DNA of 36,734 nt. Origin: Acidobacteriaceae bacterium. GTDB taxonomy: Bacteria > Acidobacteriota > Terriglobia > Terriglobales > Acidobacteriaceae. Below the pieces are notes generated by a model that had not been told where the DNA came from, did no database searches, and was given only the letters and a program-made list of their open reading frames with translations. Below are positions 27,208-35,328 of this stretch, in pieces; the first letter of the stretch is position 1; every line of letters starts with the position of its first letter. The translations under genes and the position numbers were made by a program. The stretch is from NCBI GenBank assembly GCA_003169715.1, contig PNAR01000292.1, positions 2,415-39,148 on the forward strand, read 5' to 3'.

Positions 27208-29611
27208 CGTTCTTGCCATCCAGGAAAAAGCTTACTGCCCCATTCGTGTCCGTACGATAGGTACCAATTCTTCTTTGGGCCAGCCGGTCCAACACCTCTT
27301 TTCGCGGATGACCATATAGGTTGCGCGCTCCGACCGAAATCACCGCGAAACGAGGATGCACTGCGGCAAGGAAGTCGGCTGCGGTCGAAGTCGCGCTGCC
27401 ATGATGAGCAACTTTCAGAAGGTCAGCGTGCGGCTCTTCCTGGGATACGAGGTTCTCTTCTTTTCTTTCGGCGTCGCCTTCCAGAAGCGCCGATGTCGCT
27501 TTATAACTCACCTTCATCACTAGTGACGTGTCATTGGGGCGTGCTAATTCAATGTCTGGCCGCTCAACCGGGGCGAGTATGCGCACACTGGCGCCGCCCA
27601 TCTCGAAGCCTTCCCCCGCAAAATGCAGAATCACAGGGATGCGAAGACCTTTGGCGAGTTGAACGACCCTCTGCAGCTCTGGAGAAGGTGAATCCACTCC
27701 CAACCACAGTTCGCGGGGACGGAAGTTCGAGAGCACCGCGGGCATCCCTCCGAGATGATCAGCATGAGCGTGCGTAATCGCTACCATGTCGAGCCGCGAT
27801 ATTCCTCGTGACCACAAGTACGGAGAGACAACGTCTTCTCCAATGTCGAGATCGGAATGCATCCACGAAGGCAAACCGCCGGCATCAATCAGCAAAGTGC
27901 GCCCCTGGGGGAAAACCAGCAGGATTGAATCTCCCTGGCCAACATCAATTGCGGTGACCTCCAACACGCCCGCGTGGAATTCGGGGCGGGGAGGGACAAA
28001 GCTTATCCAAATAGCGGTTGCGGCGACGACCGCCAAACTTGCGGCCATGAACAGAGGACGGCTGCGTACCAGAATCATGGCCAGGACAAGCGCGCCACAA
28101 GCGGCAAGGCCGACCCAGAGTTCTGGCGTAGGTACGCGGGCATCGGCGATTCTCAGGTTGCCCATCCAATGCACCGTTGCGCCCGTGGCCCGCAGCGCGA
28201 TCGCCGTCACGAATGCGGGCAGCTTCGCGACAGCCGCCGAGACATAGCCGAACGAAATCGCGGCACCCGCGGCAACCATGATGAGTTCGGTCAAAGGCAC
28301 AACGACGATATTCGCGGGCAGAGACACAATGGTCGCGCGATGAAAGTAGAACGCCATGGGCAAAACAAATCCGGCCTGTAGAAGCACGGATATGAAAACA
28401 AAATCGCCAACTATGACAATGCCGCGGCCCACAAGTGCAATGGTCGGTAACGTGACTGTATCCCCAAGAAATCTCTTCAACCGGGCGGCGATCATTCGCA
28501 GGTCGAGTCGAAGTTGTACCAATTTTGGAGATAGCGCCAAGTCGTAAGTCGTCGAATCAAGATTCCTCAACGCTCGAGACACTTGCTTGGAAGTGCGCTC
28601 GAGTATCGGGGCGCCAATCCCACCAATCACAAGTACACATAGAAAACTCAACTGAAAGCTCGCCCCAAACAATTGCGATGGATTAACCATCAGCAGAACC
28701 AGGGCCGCTCCCCCAATGGTGTTAAGGATGGATCGCTCGCGGTAAAGCAGCCTTGCTGCCAGGTAAAAGATCAGCATCAACGTCGCTCGCCAAACCGGAG
28801 CCCCAACATCCGTGAGCACAGCATAAGAAACGGTGAAGAAAACAGTAATGCCGCTGGCAACGAAATCGTTGACGCGCAACTTACGCAGCAACCAGAACAT
28901 TACCAATGCCAGTATTCCAACCTTTAAACCAGAGACCACTAACACGTGGTAGGTACCAGTACGCTGAAAATTCGTACGTGTGGCTTTTCCAATGAAGGTC
29001 TCGTCGCCAAGCATAATGGTGTCAATCAGCGCCGCTTGTTCGGGGGGCCAGAGAGTGTGAATCTTGCCGATCAGGCTGCGGTGCAGCCGGGTTCGCCAAA
29101 GCTCAAAACGACTACCAGAAAATCCCGGAAGAATTTCTAACTCGCCGACTTTGATTGATCCAAGGGCATTGACTCCGTTTTCGGCAAGGTAGCCCACATA
29201 ATTAAACGCCCCTGGATCCCGAAAATTGCGTGGCAGAGAAAGTTTGACGGGAAAGCGTATCCGCTCGCCGTAGCGGAAAATGTCTGTCATGTTCGCATCG
29301 GCAGGCCTTTTGCGCACGTCCTGATTGAAAATAGAAATGCGCAGTCCAGCACGAACAGGCGCAGCGCTCCCTTCGTCCACGATTTGCTCTGTCTCTACGT
29401 CTATCCTTTGCACCTCCTCGCCAAGATCTTTTTCCTGCCAGGTTCCTTCCCTGATGACATGCCCCGTAACCATGACTTCATCGCCATTAGCGAATCGAGC
29501 AAGATCCGGCGGCGCAGGATTTTCAGGGCTGCCCACCTGAATCACCAATGTCCCGCAGACAAGCATCAGGCACAACATGAGGGCGAACGCGGGAATAATC
29601 CTCCTGCGCAA
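27179..29611 (-). CDS. comEC: DNA internalization-related competence protein ComEC/Rec2 (N-terminus probably extends upstream)
   Basis: Competence-domain membrane region (GTYHVLVVSGLKVGILALVMF) plus metallo-beta-lactamase-like domain (AIDVGQGDSILLVFPQGRTLLIDAGG, ITHAHADHLGGMPAVL, LKVAHHGSATSTAADFLAAVHPRFAVISVG). Confidence 0.92.
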   Translation of the reverse strand: MRRRIIPAFALMLCLMLVCGTLVIQVGSPENPAPPDLARFANGDEVMVTGHVIREGTWQEKDLGEEVQRIDVETEQIVDEGSAAPVRAGLRISIFNQDVRKRPADANMTDIFRYGERIRFPVKLSLPRNFRDPGAFNYVGYLAENGVNALGSIKVGELEILPGFSGSRFELWRTRLHRSLIGKIHTLWPPEQAALIDTIMLGDETFIGKATRTNFQRTGTYHVLVVSGLKVGILALVMFWLLRKLRVNDFVASGITVFFTVSYAVLTDVGAPVWRATLMLIFYLAARLLYRERSILNTIGGAALVLLMVNPSQLFGASFQLSFLCVLVIGGIGAPILERTSKQVSRALRNLDSTTYDLALSPKLVQLRLDLRMIAARLKRFLGDTVTLPTIALVGRGIVIVGDFVFISVLLQAGFVLPMAFYFHRATIVSLPANIVVVPLTELIMVAAGAAISFGYVSAAVAKLPAFVTAIALRATGATVHWMGNLRIADARVPTPELWVGLAACGALVLAMILVRSRPLFMAASLAVVAATAIWISFVPPRPEFHAGVLEVTAIDVGQGDSILLVFPQGRTLLIDAGGLPSWMHSDLDIGEDVVSPYLWSRGISRLDMVAITHAHADHLGGMPAVLSNFRPRELWLGVDSPSPELQRVVQLAKGLRIPVILHFAGEGFEMGGASVRILAPVERPDIELARPNDTSLVMKVSYKATSALLEGDAERKEENLVSQEEPHADLLKVAHHGSATSTAADFLAAVHPRFAVISVGARNLYGHPRKEVLDRLAQRRIGTYRTDTNGAVSFFLDGKNVIPEVLDRR

Positions 29612-29833
29612 GAAATATGTTCCTGACGCCCCGAAGACTATTGCTGCGACCAGCCACCAAGCTTCCGTATGGCAAGTATGGTTTCCAATAAACAGGCCGG
29701 CGGCAAATGCGAGCGCACTCCACAGCAGCGGCTGCCTCGGCGCGCGCGGGCGACTCTTGATTACACAAGCAGGAGCTTGGGAGGTCAGAGATTCACATCA
29801 TTCGCTGACTGCTTCACAACATCGAGAGCGCGG

Positions 29834-31135
29834 CTACCGGGTTAAATGAAATGCGCTCTCGATGTGGAAAGTTTGAGGGAAAAGATCAATTAAATGTGCT
29901 TGCTTCAATTGGTATCCCGAGTTAAGTAATCCACGCAAGTCGCGAGCCAGTGTTGCGGGATCGCACGATATGTACGTAATCTTGGGCGCGTTCAGTGCGA
30001 CTAGACCTCTCAGTGCGTTCGCGCTCAGCCCCGATCGCGGAGGATCTACGAGCACAAAATCCGGACGGAGCTTTCCCGGCACATTTTCCAAGTACTGCTC
30101 AGTCATGGCATGAACTGCTTTCACATTCGGAGCGGAATTGTATAGCAGGTCTGAATACGAAGTCGGTGACGACTCAACGGCGATTACCCGGTGGAAATCC
30201 CGATTTAGAACTGAGGAAAATAGTCCGACCCCGGCGTAAAGATCGAGCACCGTGTCTCCCGAATGTCCTTCGGTTACGATATTCACCAACTCATCAATGA
30301 GATGACGATTCACCTGAAAGAACGATCCGGCGCTGACGCGATACGAACCTTTCAGTGTTTTATATTCGATCTGTTTCTTGCCGACTGAAGCAACTTCCTT
30401 TTTCTTTTCCAGAGATGCGCTATTCGAGGCGCGATTCTTGAATGCGGCTACTCCGGCAATTGCCGGCATTCGGCCCTGGCAATCATGCCCCCATTTTTCG
30501 ATGCTGCTATTTGAGATTTCCTCTGAGCAATAAGCCTCAATCAGCAAGCTCGTATCGTCCGCATTGGCAAAAAGCTCGATCTCCCCAATCTCTTTCGCTA
30601 ACTCGCCTGCGCGGCCCATCTCCCACAAGGCGCGTAGAGCTTGATTGATGAGCGGTGAACTTATCGGGCACTGTTCGACTGGAAGCAATTGGTTCGAATT
30701 AAACTTGTGATAGCACAAGCCAAACTCCGGCTCGAACCGAACAGTAAAGCGGCTGCGATTGCGGTAATTCCATTCGGGGGATGGATGGATCGCAAGCTCG
30801 ACGTCCAATTCCAACTTCGCGATGCGTCGAAGATTTTCGCGGAGTATTGCCGCCTTGATTTCCAACTGATGAGAGTAGCTGCTCTGCTGGTAGTGGCATC
30901 CTCCACAGCGCATGAAGTATGGACAACGCGGTTCGATGCGGTGTGCCGAAGGCATCAAGATATCGTCGGCATTTCCCCGCGCAAAGCCGGGCTTTTGTTC
31001 GGTGAGTGAGATATCCACCATCTCGCCTTCGAGGACAAACGGAACAAACACGGCTTTGCCACGGCCTTGATCGTCGGCAGGGAGCCGCGCCAACCCGTCT
31101 CCCCCATAAATCAGCTTTTCGATTGTCAGTTGCAA
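29834..31135 (-). CDS. 23S rRNA (uracil-C5)-methyltransferase, RlmD/TrmA family
   Basis: TRAM-like N-terminus, CPYFMRCGGCHYQQSSYSHQLEIK, FFQVNRHLIDELV, VLDLYAGVGLFSSVL, DFVLVDPPRSGLS, ITYISCDPATLARDL. Confidence 0.92.
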   Translation of the reverse strand: MQLTIEKLIYGGDGLARLPADDQGRGKAVFVPFVLEGEMVDISLTEQKPGFARGNADDILMPSAHRIEPRCPYFMRCGGCHYQQSSYSHQLEIKAAILRENLRRIAKLELDVELAIHPSPEWNYRNRSRFTVRFEPEFGLCYHKFNSNQLLPVEQCPISSPLINQALRALWEMGRAGELAKEIGEIELFANADDTSLLIEAYCSEEISNSSIEKWGHDCQGRMPAIAGVAAFKNRASNSASLEKKKEVASVGKKQIEYKTLKGSYRVSAGSFFQVNRHLIDELVNIVTEGHSGDTVLDLYAGVGLFSSVLNRDFHRVIAVESSPTSYSDLLYNSAPNVKAVHAMTEQYLENVPGKLRPDFVLVDPPRSGLSANALRGLVALNAPKITYISCDPATLARDLRGLLNSGYQLKQAHLIDLFPQTFHIESAFHLTR

Positions 31136-31151
31136 GCAATGATTCTAAGTC

Positions 31152-31179
31152 ATGGAGAGACGGGCGTCCTCGCCCGTCC
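31152..31179. repeat. 28-nt palindromic repeat, copy 2 (reverse complement of 21954-21981)
   Basis: ATGGAGAGACGGGCGTCCTCGCCCGTCC; identical to copy 1 over all 28 nt. Confidence 0.8.
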
Positions 31180-31220
31180 AGGACGGTCAAGCCACTGTAT
31201 TGATTCATTCCTGGAATGTC

Positions 31221-31264
31221 GTTGAGCTTCGCCCAACTGGACAGCCGGGGACGTCTGTCCCTAC
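31221..31264 (-). repeat. 44-nt double-hairpin dispersed element, copy D (reverse orientation)
   Basis: GTTGAGC-TTC-GCCCAAC T GGACAG...CTGTCC CTAC; changed bases in the small stem are largely compensatory relative to copy C. Confidence 0.65.
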
Positions 31265-31275
31265 GTGAGTTCCGC

Positions 31276-31986
31276 TCACATATAGAACAAGCTCAATCTC
31301 GGCGCCTTATATTTCTCCAGTAATTTTTTATGCAGATATTGCTTCTGCAACTGTTGGATTTGTGCCGCTGGCATCCTGCTGCGGTACGGCGACAATTCAC
31401 GGTCGGCTTCAGCGCGCACCGTAACGATTTGCTCATCAGGCGTGGCAGCCAGAAGTACTGCGAACATTTTGTCCTCCAGAACCGTCAATCTTCGCTCGAG
31501 ATATTCCAACCGGGGAGACATTCCGCTGGCCTCAATTTCATTCGCAAGTTTGTATAACGTAGTAGCCGTCTCCGACGCTACCGCGTGGCCTGAAACTCCA
31601 ACTCCGTCTGGCAAATCCGCAGATTCCAGTTGCGCCGCGTTTCGTTTTAGAAAAGCTGCGACTTCGGCGGTTCGGAATCCTCGATCCGCCTGGTCGTCAC
31701 CGGCCTTGTGCGACACTCCTACCGCCGCCTCTTTCATCTCCTCAGCCGCCACCAGCACTGCTTGGGCGCAATACGCCAAACTATTAATCTTCTGTGCCTT
31801 CGATGGTCGCCGCTCGTATTTATCAAATGCGGCATCAATGCCGCGCAGCACCGCCTCCAGCGGAATACCCGCGTCCTTCCACACCTCAATCAGGGCCCAG
31901 TTTATAGGGGAAGCTATCAGCGGACTTCCACGACGACGCTGAAAATGCTCTTCGATTTCGGTGAAATAATTGAAGTAATTTTCCAC
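31276..31986 (-). CDS. Conserved-looking hypothetical protein
   Basis: 236 aa ORF just downstream of coaX on the same strand; MENYFNYFTEIEEHFQRRRGSPLIASPINWALIEVWKDAGIPLEAVLRGIDAAFDKYERR. Confidence 0.7.
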   Translation of the reverse strand: MENYFNYFTEIEEHFQRRRGSPLIASPINWALIEVWKDAGIPLEAVLRGIDAAFDKYERRPSKAQKINSLAYCAQAVLVAAEEMKEAAVGVSHKAGDDQADRGFRTAEVAAFLKRNAAQLESADLPDGVGVSGHAVASETATTLYKLANEIEASGMSPRLEYLERRLTVLEDKMFAVLLAATPDEQIVTVRAEADRELSPYRSRMPAAQIQQLQKQYLHKKLLEKYKAPRLSLFYM

Positions 31987-31992
31987 GAAGGT

Positions 31993-32937
31993 TCAGCGGA
32001 AGGGCGCCTTGCCGGGCTTGGAGTTTATCGGCCGATTCTCACCGGAATGCGCGGCGGAATTGGCTGCCAACGAATTCGTTCTTGAACGCGTAGGGACAGC
32101 CGCCCCCGGCTGTACACTTCGATCTTTGGATCTTGCTGGTGCGTTGCGTTCCCAAATGATTCTCAGCCCTTCCAGCGTCAGCAAATCGTCCACGTGTTTA
32201 ATGTATTTCGAACCTGTACCGATGAGCGGCGCCAAGCCTCCGGTCGCGACTACTACGGTTGCTTGGCCTAGTTCGGATAACAATAGCGAGAGAATTCCAT
32301 CAACCAGTCCCAGATATCCGTAGTAGAGACCGGACTGCAAGCTGCCGACGGTTGTGCTCCCAATTACAGCGTTCGGCTTTCGAATATCCACTCGTGGCAG
32401 GCGCGCCGTGCGTTCAAATAGCGCATCCGCCGAAATTCCAATGCCCGGAGAAATCACTCCACCCATGTATTCGCCTTTTGCTGACACGCAGTCGAAAGTG
32501 GTAGCAGTGCCGAAGTCAACGACCACGCAAGGCCCGCCATACTTTTCAAATGCCGCCACGGAATTCACAATGCGATCCGCACCCACCTCAGCGGGATTGT
32601 CATAGTGCACCGGCATTCCAGTCTTTACTCCGGGCTCGATAAAGAGCGGCGAGGCCCCAAAGTATTTCTCGCAAACCTGGCGCAGGACGGAATCGAGTGG
32701 CGGCACGACGGAAGAAATTACGATGCCGCTGACGCTCTTGACTTCAACATTGCCCATCGCGAAAAGATTGCGGAACAAAACGCCATACTCGTCCACTGTC
32801 TGCGTAACTACCGTGGCAACCCGCCAATTTGCCGCTAAACGCCCGTACTGATGCGAGCTCGAATCAGCACCCTTCGGTCCACGATCAAAGACTCCAAGCA
32901 CCGTGTTCGTATTTCCAACATCGAGAACTAATAACAT
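31993..32937 (-). CDS. coaX: Type III pantothenate kinase with a C-terminal extension
   Basis: MLLVLDVGNTNTVLGVF, ADRIVNSVAAFEKYGGPCVVVDFGTATTFDCVS, GGVISPGIGISADALFERTARLPRV, VVATGGLAPLI, DDLLTLEGLRIIWERN. Confidence 0.94.
   Translation of the reverse strand: MLLVLDVGNTNTVLGVFDRGPKGADSSSHQYGRLAANWRVATVVTQTVDEYGVLFRNLFAMGNVEVKSVSGIVISSVVPPLDSVLRQVCEKYFGASPLFIEPGVKTGMPVHYDNPAEVGADRIVNSVAAFEKYGGPCVVVDFGTATTFDCVSAKGEYMGGVISPGIGISADALFERTARLPRVDIRKPNAVIGSTTVGSLQSGLYYGYLGLVDGILSLLLSELGQATVVVATGGLAPLIGTGSKYIKHVDDLLTLEGLRIIWERNAPARSKDRSVQPGAAVPTRSRTNSLAANSAAHSGENRPINSKPGKAPFR
32090..32115 (+). repeat. Partial copy of the 44-nt element (copy E), within coaX 3' coding end
   Basis: GTAGGGACAGCCG-CCCC-CGGCTGTAC matches the first hairpin of copy A; second hairpin degenerate. 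Confidence 0.65.
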
Positions 32938-32951
32938 TTATTCCTTCGATC

Positions 32952-33878
32952 TCACTCAATAGTTTTTATGGACCCGCTCAAAATCGTTTGCGGACCGTTG
33001 GAGGTACGCACGTTCAAAAACCCCCGGTCGTCCAGCCCTTCGGTGACGGCTTCGAATCTGCCGCTTTCCTCTACGATTTGCACTCGTTTACCGTGCGTCA
33101 TGGAGGAACGTTCCTGAAACCTCCGCAGAATTGATTCGCGGGCGCCGGGGCCCTCCATTAACCGACGGTACTCACGATCCAGCGATTTTAACAAAGCTGC
33201 GCACAATTCGATCCTCGACCACTCAGTGCCGGTTGCGAGACGCAAAGATGTTGCGACCGATTGCAGCTGAGGCGAAAAAGTTGTCTGGTTCGCATTGATG
33301 CCAATGCCGACCACGATGTATCGGACACGTGTGACTTCGGCGTTCATCTCGGTCAGAATGCCGCAGAATTTCTTTCCGTTTATCAGCAGATCGTTCGGCC
33401 ATTTCAAGTCGGGAATTACTCTCGAATCAACTTCCTGAATGGCGTCGTAAACAGCCAATCCAGACGCAAGCGAAAGAATGAGAATTTCGGAAGGCGGTAA
33501 AGCTGGTCTCAATACGACGGAGCAATAAATTCCTGACGATTGGGCAGAATGCCATTCATTGGCCCCTCGTCCCCGGCCCGCGGTTTGCTGCTCCGCCAAA
33601 AAAACCGACCCTTCGGAAACGCCCTTAGCGGCGGCTTCCATGGCAACATCATTGGTGGACCCGATTTTGTAATAATGCGAGACCGTAGTGAAAATTGTGC
33701 CGCGCAAAAACGGCAGAAGCATATCTGGCAGCAATAAATCCGGCACCGCTTCCAGCTGGTACCCCGTCGCCGGGTGGCCTGCGATTTCTACGCCTATATT
33801 TCGCAACTGTTGTACCAGTCGCCATACCTCGGAACGGCTAATGTGAAGTTCTTCCGCGATCTTCGTGCCACTTACCAC
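32952..33878 (-). CDS. birA: Biotin--[acetyl-CoA-carboxylase] ligase (BirA-like; N-terminus probably extends upstream)
   Basis: HTH IAEELHISRSEVWRLVQQLRNIG, IGSTNDVAMEAA, AEQQTAGRGRGANEWHS, LKWPNDLLINGKKFCGILTEM, VVGIGINANQ. Confidence 0.92.
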   Translation of the reverse strand: MVSGTKIAEELHISRSEVWRLVQQLRNIGVEIAGHPATGYQLEAVPDLLLPDMLLPFLRGTIFTTVSHYYKIGSTNDVAMEAAAKGVSEGSVFLAEQQTAGRGRGANEWHSAQSSGIYCSVVLRPALPPSEILILSLASGLAVYDAIQEVDSRVIPDLKWPNDLLINGKKFCGILTEMNAEVTRVRYIVVGIGINANQTTFSPQLQSVATSLRLATGTEWSRIELCAALLKSLDREYRRLMEGPGARESILRRFQERSSMTHGKRVQIVEESGRFEAVTEGLDDRGFLNVRTSNGPQTILSGSIKTIE

Positions 33879-34164
33879 GACGGTGGCGTGGCCTGTCAGC
33901 AGCTTTATAAGCCGGCCGAGACGCGCATCTGTTTGTGGCGTTGGGGGCTTGGAGTGTGCTCTTCGGGTTGGAAGTTCTTCGGGGATGCTGGAATTATGAG
34001 CTAATGAAATTGAAACGACAAACCCGTCTACTGGCGCAGTTTGAATAGACTGGCGTCACCGGGGTCATCCCGCAGGCTTTACAGTCTGTATCGAAACTCG
34101 TTGAAAGCAAGCGAGCGGAATGGATCGTGGCAAGAACCAGCTCCGGAGGAGCGGCATAGCTTAG

Positions 34165-34184
34165 CCCCGGACGTCAGTCCGGGG
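34165..34184. repeat. Intergenic palindromic hairpin CCCCGGAC-GTCA-GTCCGGGG
   Basis: Perfect 8-bp stem with 4-nt loop in the nadC-birA gap. Confidence 0.55.
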
Positions 34185-34360
34185 TAAAAGCGGAGCGCAA
34201 TCACGCGCCCAGCGGGCGCAACGTGTTCTCGCGCAACTCGTCGCCCTGCCATGGTTCGGATCAAGGGCTTACCGAGCCTCAAAGGCGTCCTCTTCTCAGT
34301 CTTCCTCATCCTGCGAGGCCAGGCGCCGACAACGAATCGCCATATGGTCGAACAAGCCTA

Positions 34361-35239
34361 TTATTCGGGGCTCACACGCAGGCTCATGTCAACAGCGATG
34401 GCAGAATGTGTGAGCGCGCCGACTGAAATGAAATCAACTCCGGTTTCGGCGTAGGCTCTGACGTTTTCAAGAGTGATGCCGCCTGAGCTTTCCAGGGGAA
34501 TTCGCCGTTCCAGCCGGGAGCAATATTCAACCGCGAGTTTCACGTCGGGGACTGTCATGTTATCCAACAGGATTGCTTCGGCTCCATGCTCGAGCGCTTG
34601 CTTCATTTCTTCCAGCGAGCGAACTTCGATTTCGGTCGGCTGCGTGCCGCGCCGATTGCGATTTGCCCGTTCCAGCGCGGGGACGATTCCACCCGCCAGC
34701 GCGATGTGATTGTTCTTTATAAGAACGCCATCGGAAAGGTCGAGACGATGATTCTGGCCGCCCCCGCACCGCACTCCATATTTATCCAGAACTCGAAATC
34801 CGGGCACGGTCTTTCTGGTGTCCAGGATGCGGGCCTTGGTCCCCGACACCGCCTCGACAAACTTCCGCGTCAAAGTCGCAATGCCGCTCAGGCGCTGCAA
34901 AAAGTTAAGAATCACGCGCTCGCAGGAGAGGATAACCCGGGCGTTGTGACGGATAACGGCAATGGTCTGACCTTTGTGCAACCGCACCCCATCGAAGATT
35001 TCTGGATGGCTGGTAACTTCGTAGTGCGAAAGCACAGCGCCGTCGAGAACGGCGTAGACATCAAGAATGCGGGGGACGCATCCCAGGCCCGCGAGAATGC
35101 AATCTTGTTTGGCCAAAATTGTTGCGGAGGCCCGCTGTGTCGGATCAATGCACGCGTAGCTGGTCGCATCACGCGTGGCGCGGTCTTCGAGCAGCGCGTT
35201 CTCGATGATGCCGGTAATGCGTCGGCTATTCCAGTCCAT
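34361..35239 (-). CDS. nadC: Nicotinate-nucleotide pyrophosphorylase (carboxylating)
   Basis: LNFLQRLSGIATLTRKFVEAVSGTKARILDTRKTVPGFRVLDKYGVRCGGGQNHRLDLSDGVLIKNNHIALAGG, EVRSLEEMKQALEHGAEAILLDNM, LESSGGITLENVRAYAETGVDFISVGALTHS. Confidence 0.95.
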   Translation of the reverse strand: MDWNSRRITGIIENALLEDRATRDATSYACIDPTQRASATILAKQDCILAGLGCVPRILDVYAVLDGAVLSHYEVTSHPEIFDGVRLHKGQTIAVIRHNARVILSCERVILNFLQRLSGIATLTRKFVEAVSGTKARILDTRKTVPGFRVLDKYGVRCGGGQNHRLDLSDGVLIKNNHIALAGGIVPALERANRNRRGTQPTEIEVRSLEEMKQALEHGAEAILLDNMTVPDVKLAVEYCSRLERRIPLESSGGITLENVRAYAETGVDFISVGALTHSAIAVDMSLRVSPE

Positions 35240-35265
35240 AAAGTCTGTGTGGGGCGGATATCCGT

Positions 35266-35328
35266 GTAGAGACGTAGCTTGCTACGTCTAGGTCAGGACA
35301 ATGAAGACGTAGCAAGCTACGTCTCTAC
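35266..35328. repeat. 24-bp perfect inverted repeat (15-nt spacer) between valS and nadC; possible terminator or palindromic repeat
   Basis: GTAGAGACGTAGCTTGCTACGTCT (35266-35289) / AGACGTAGCAAGCTACGTCTCTAC (35305-35328). Confidence 0.85.
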
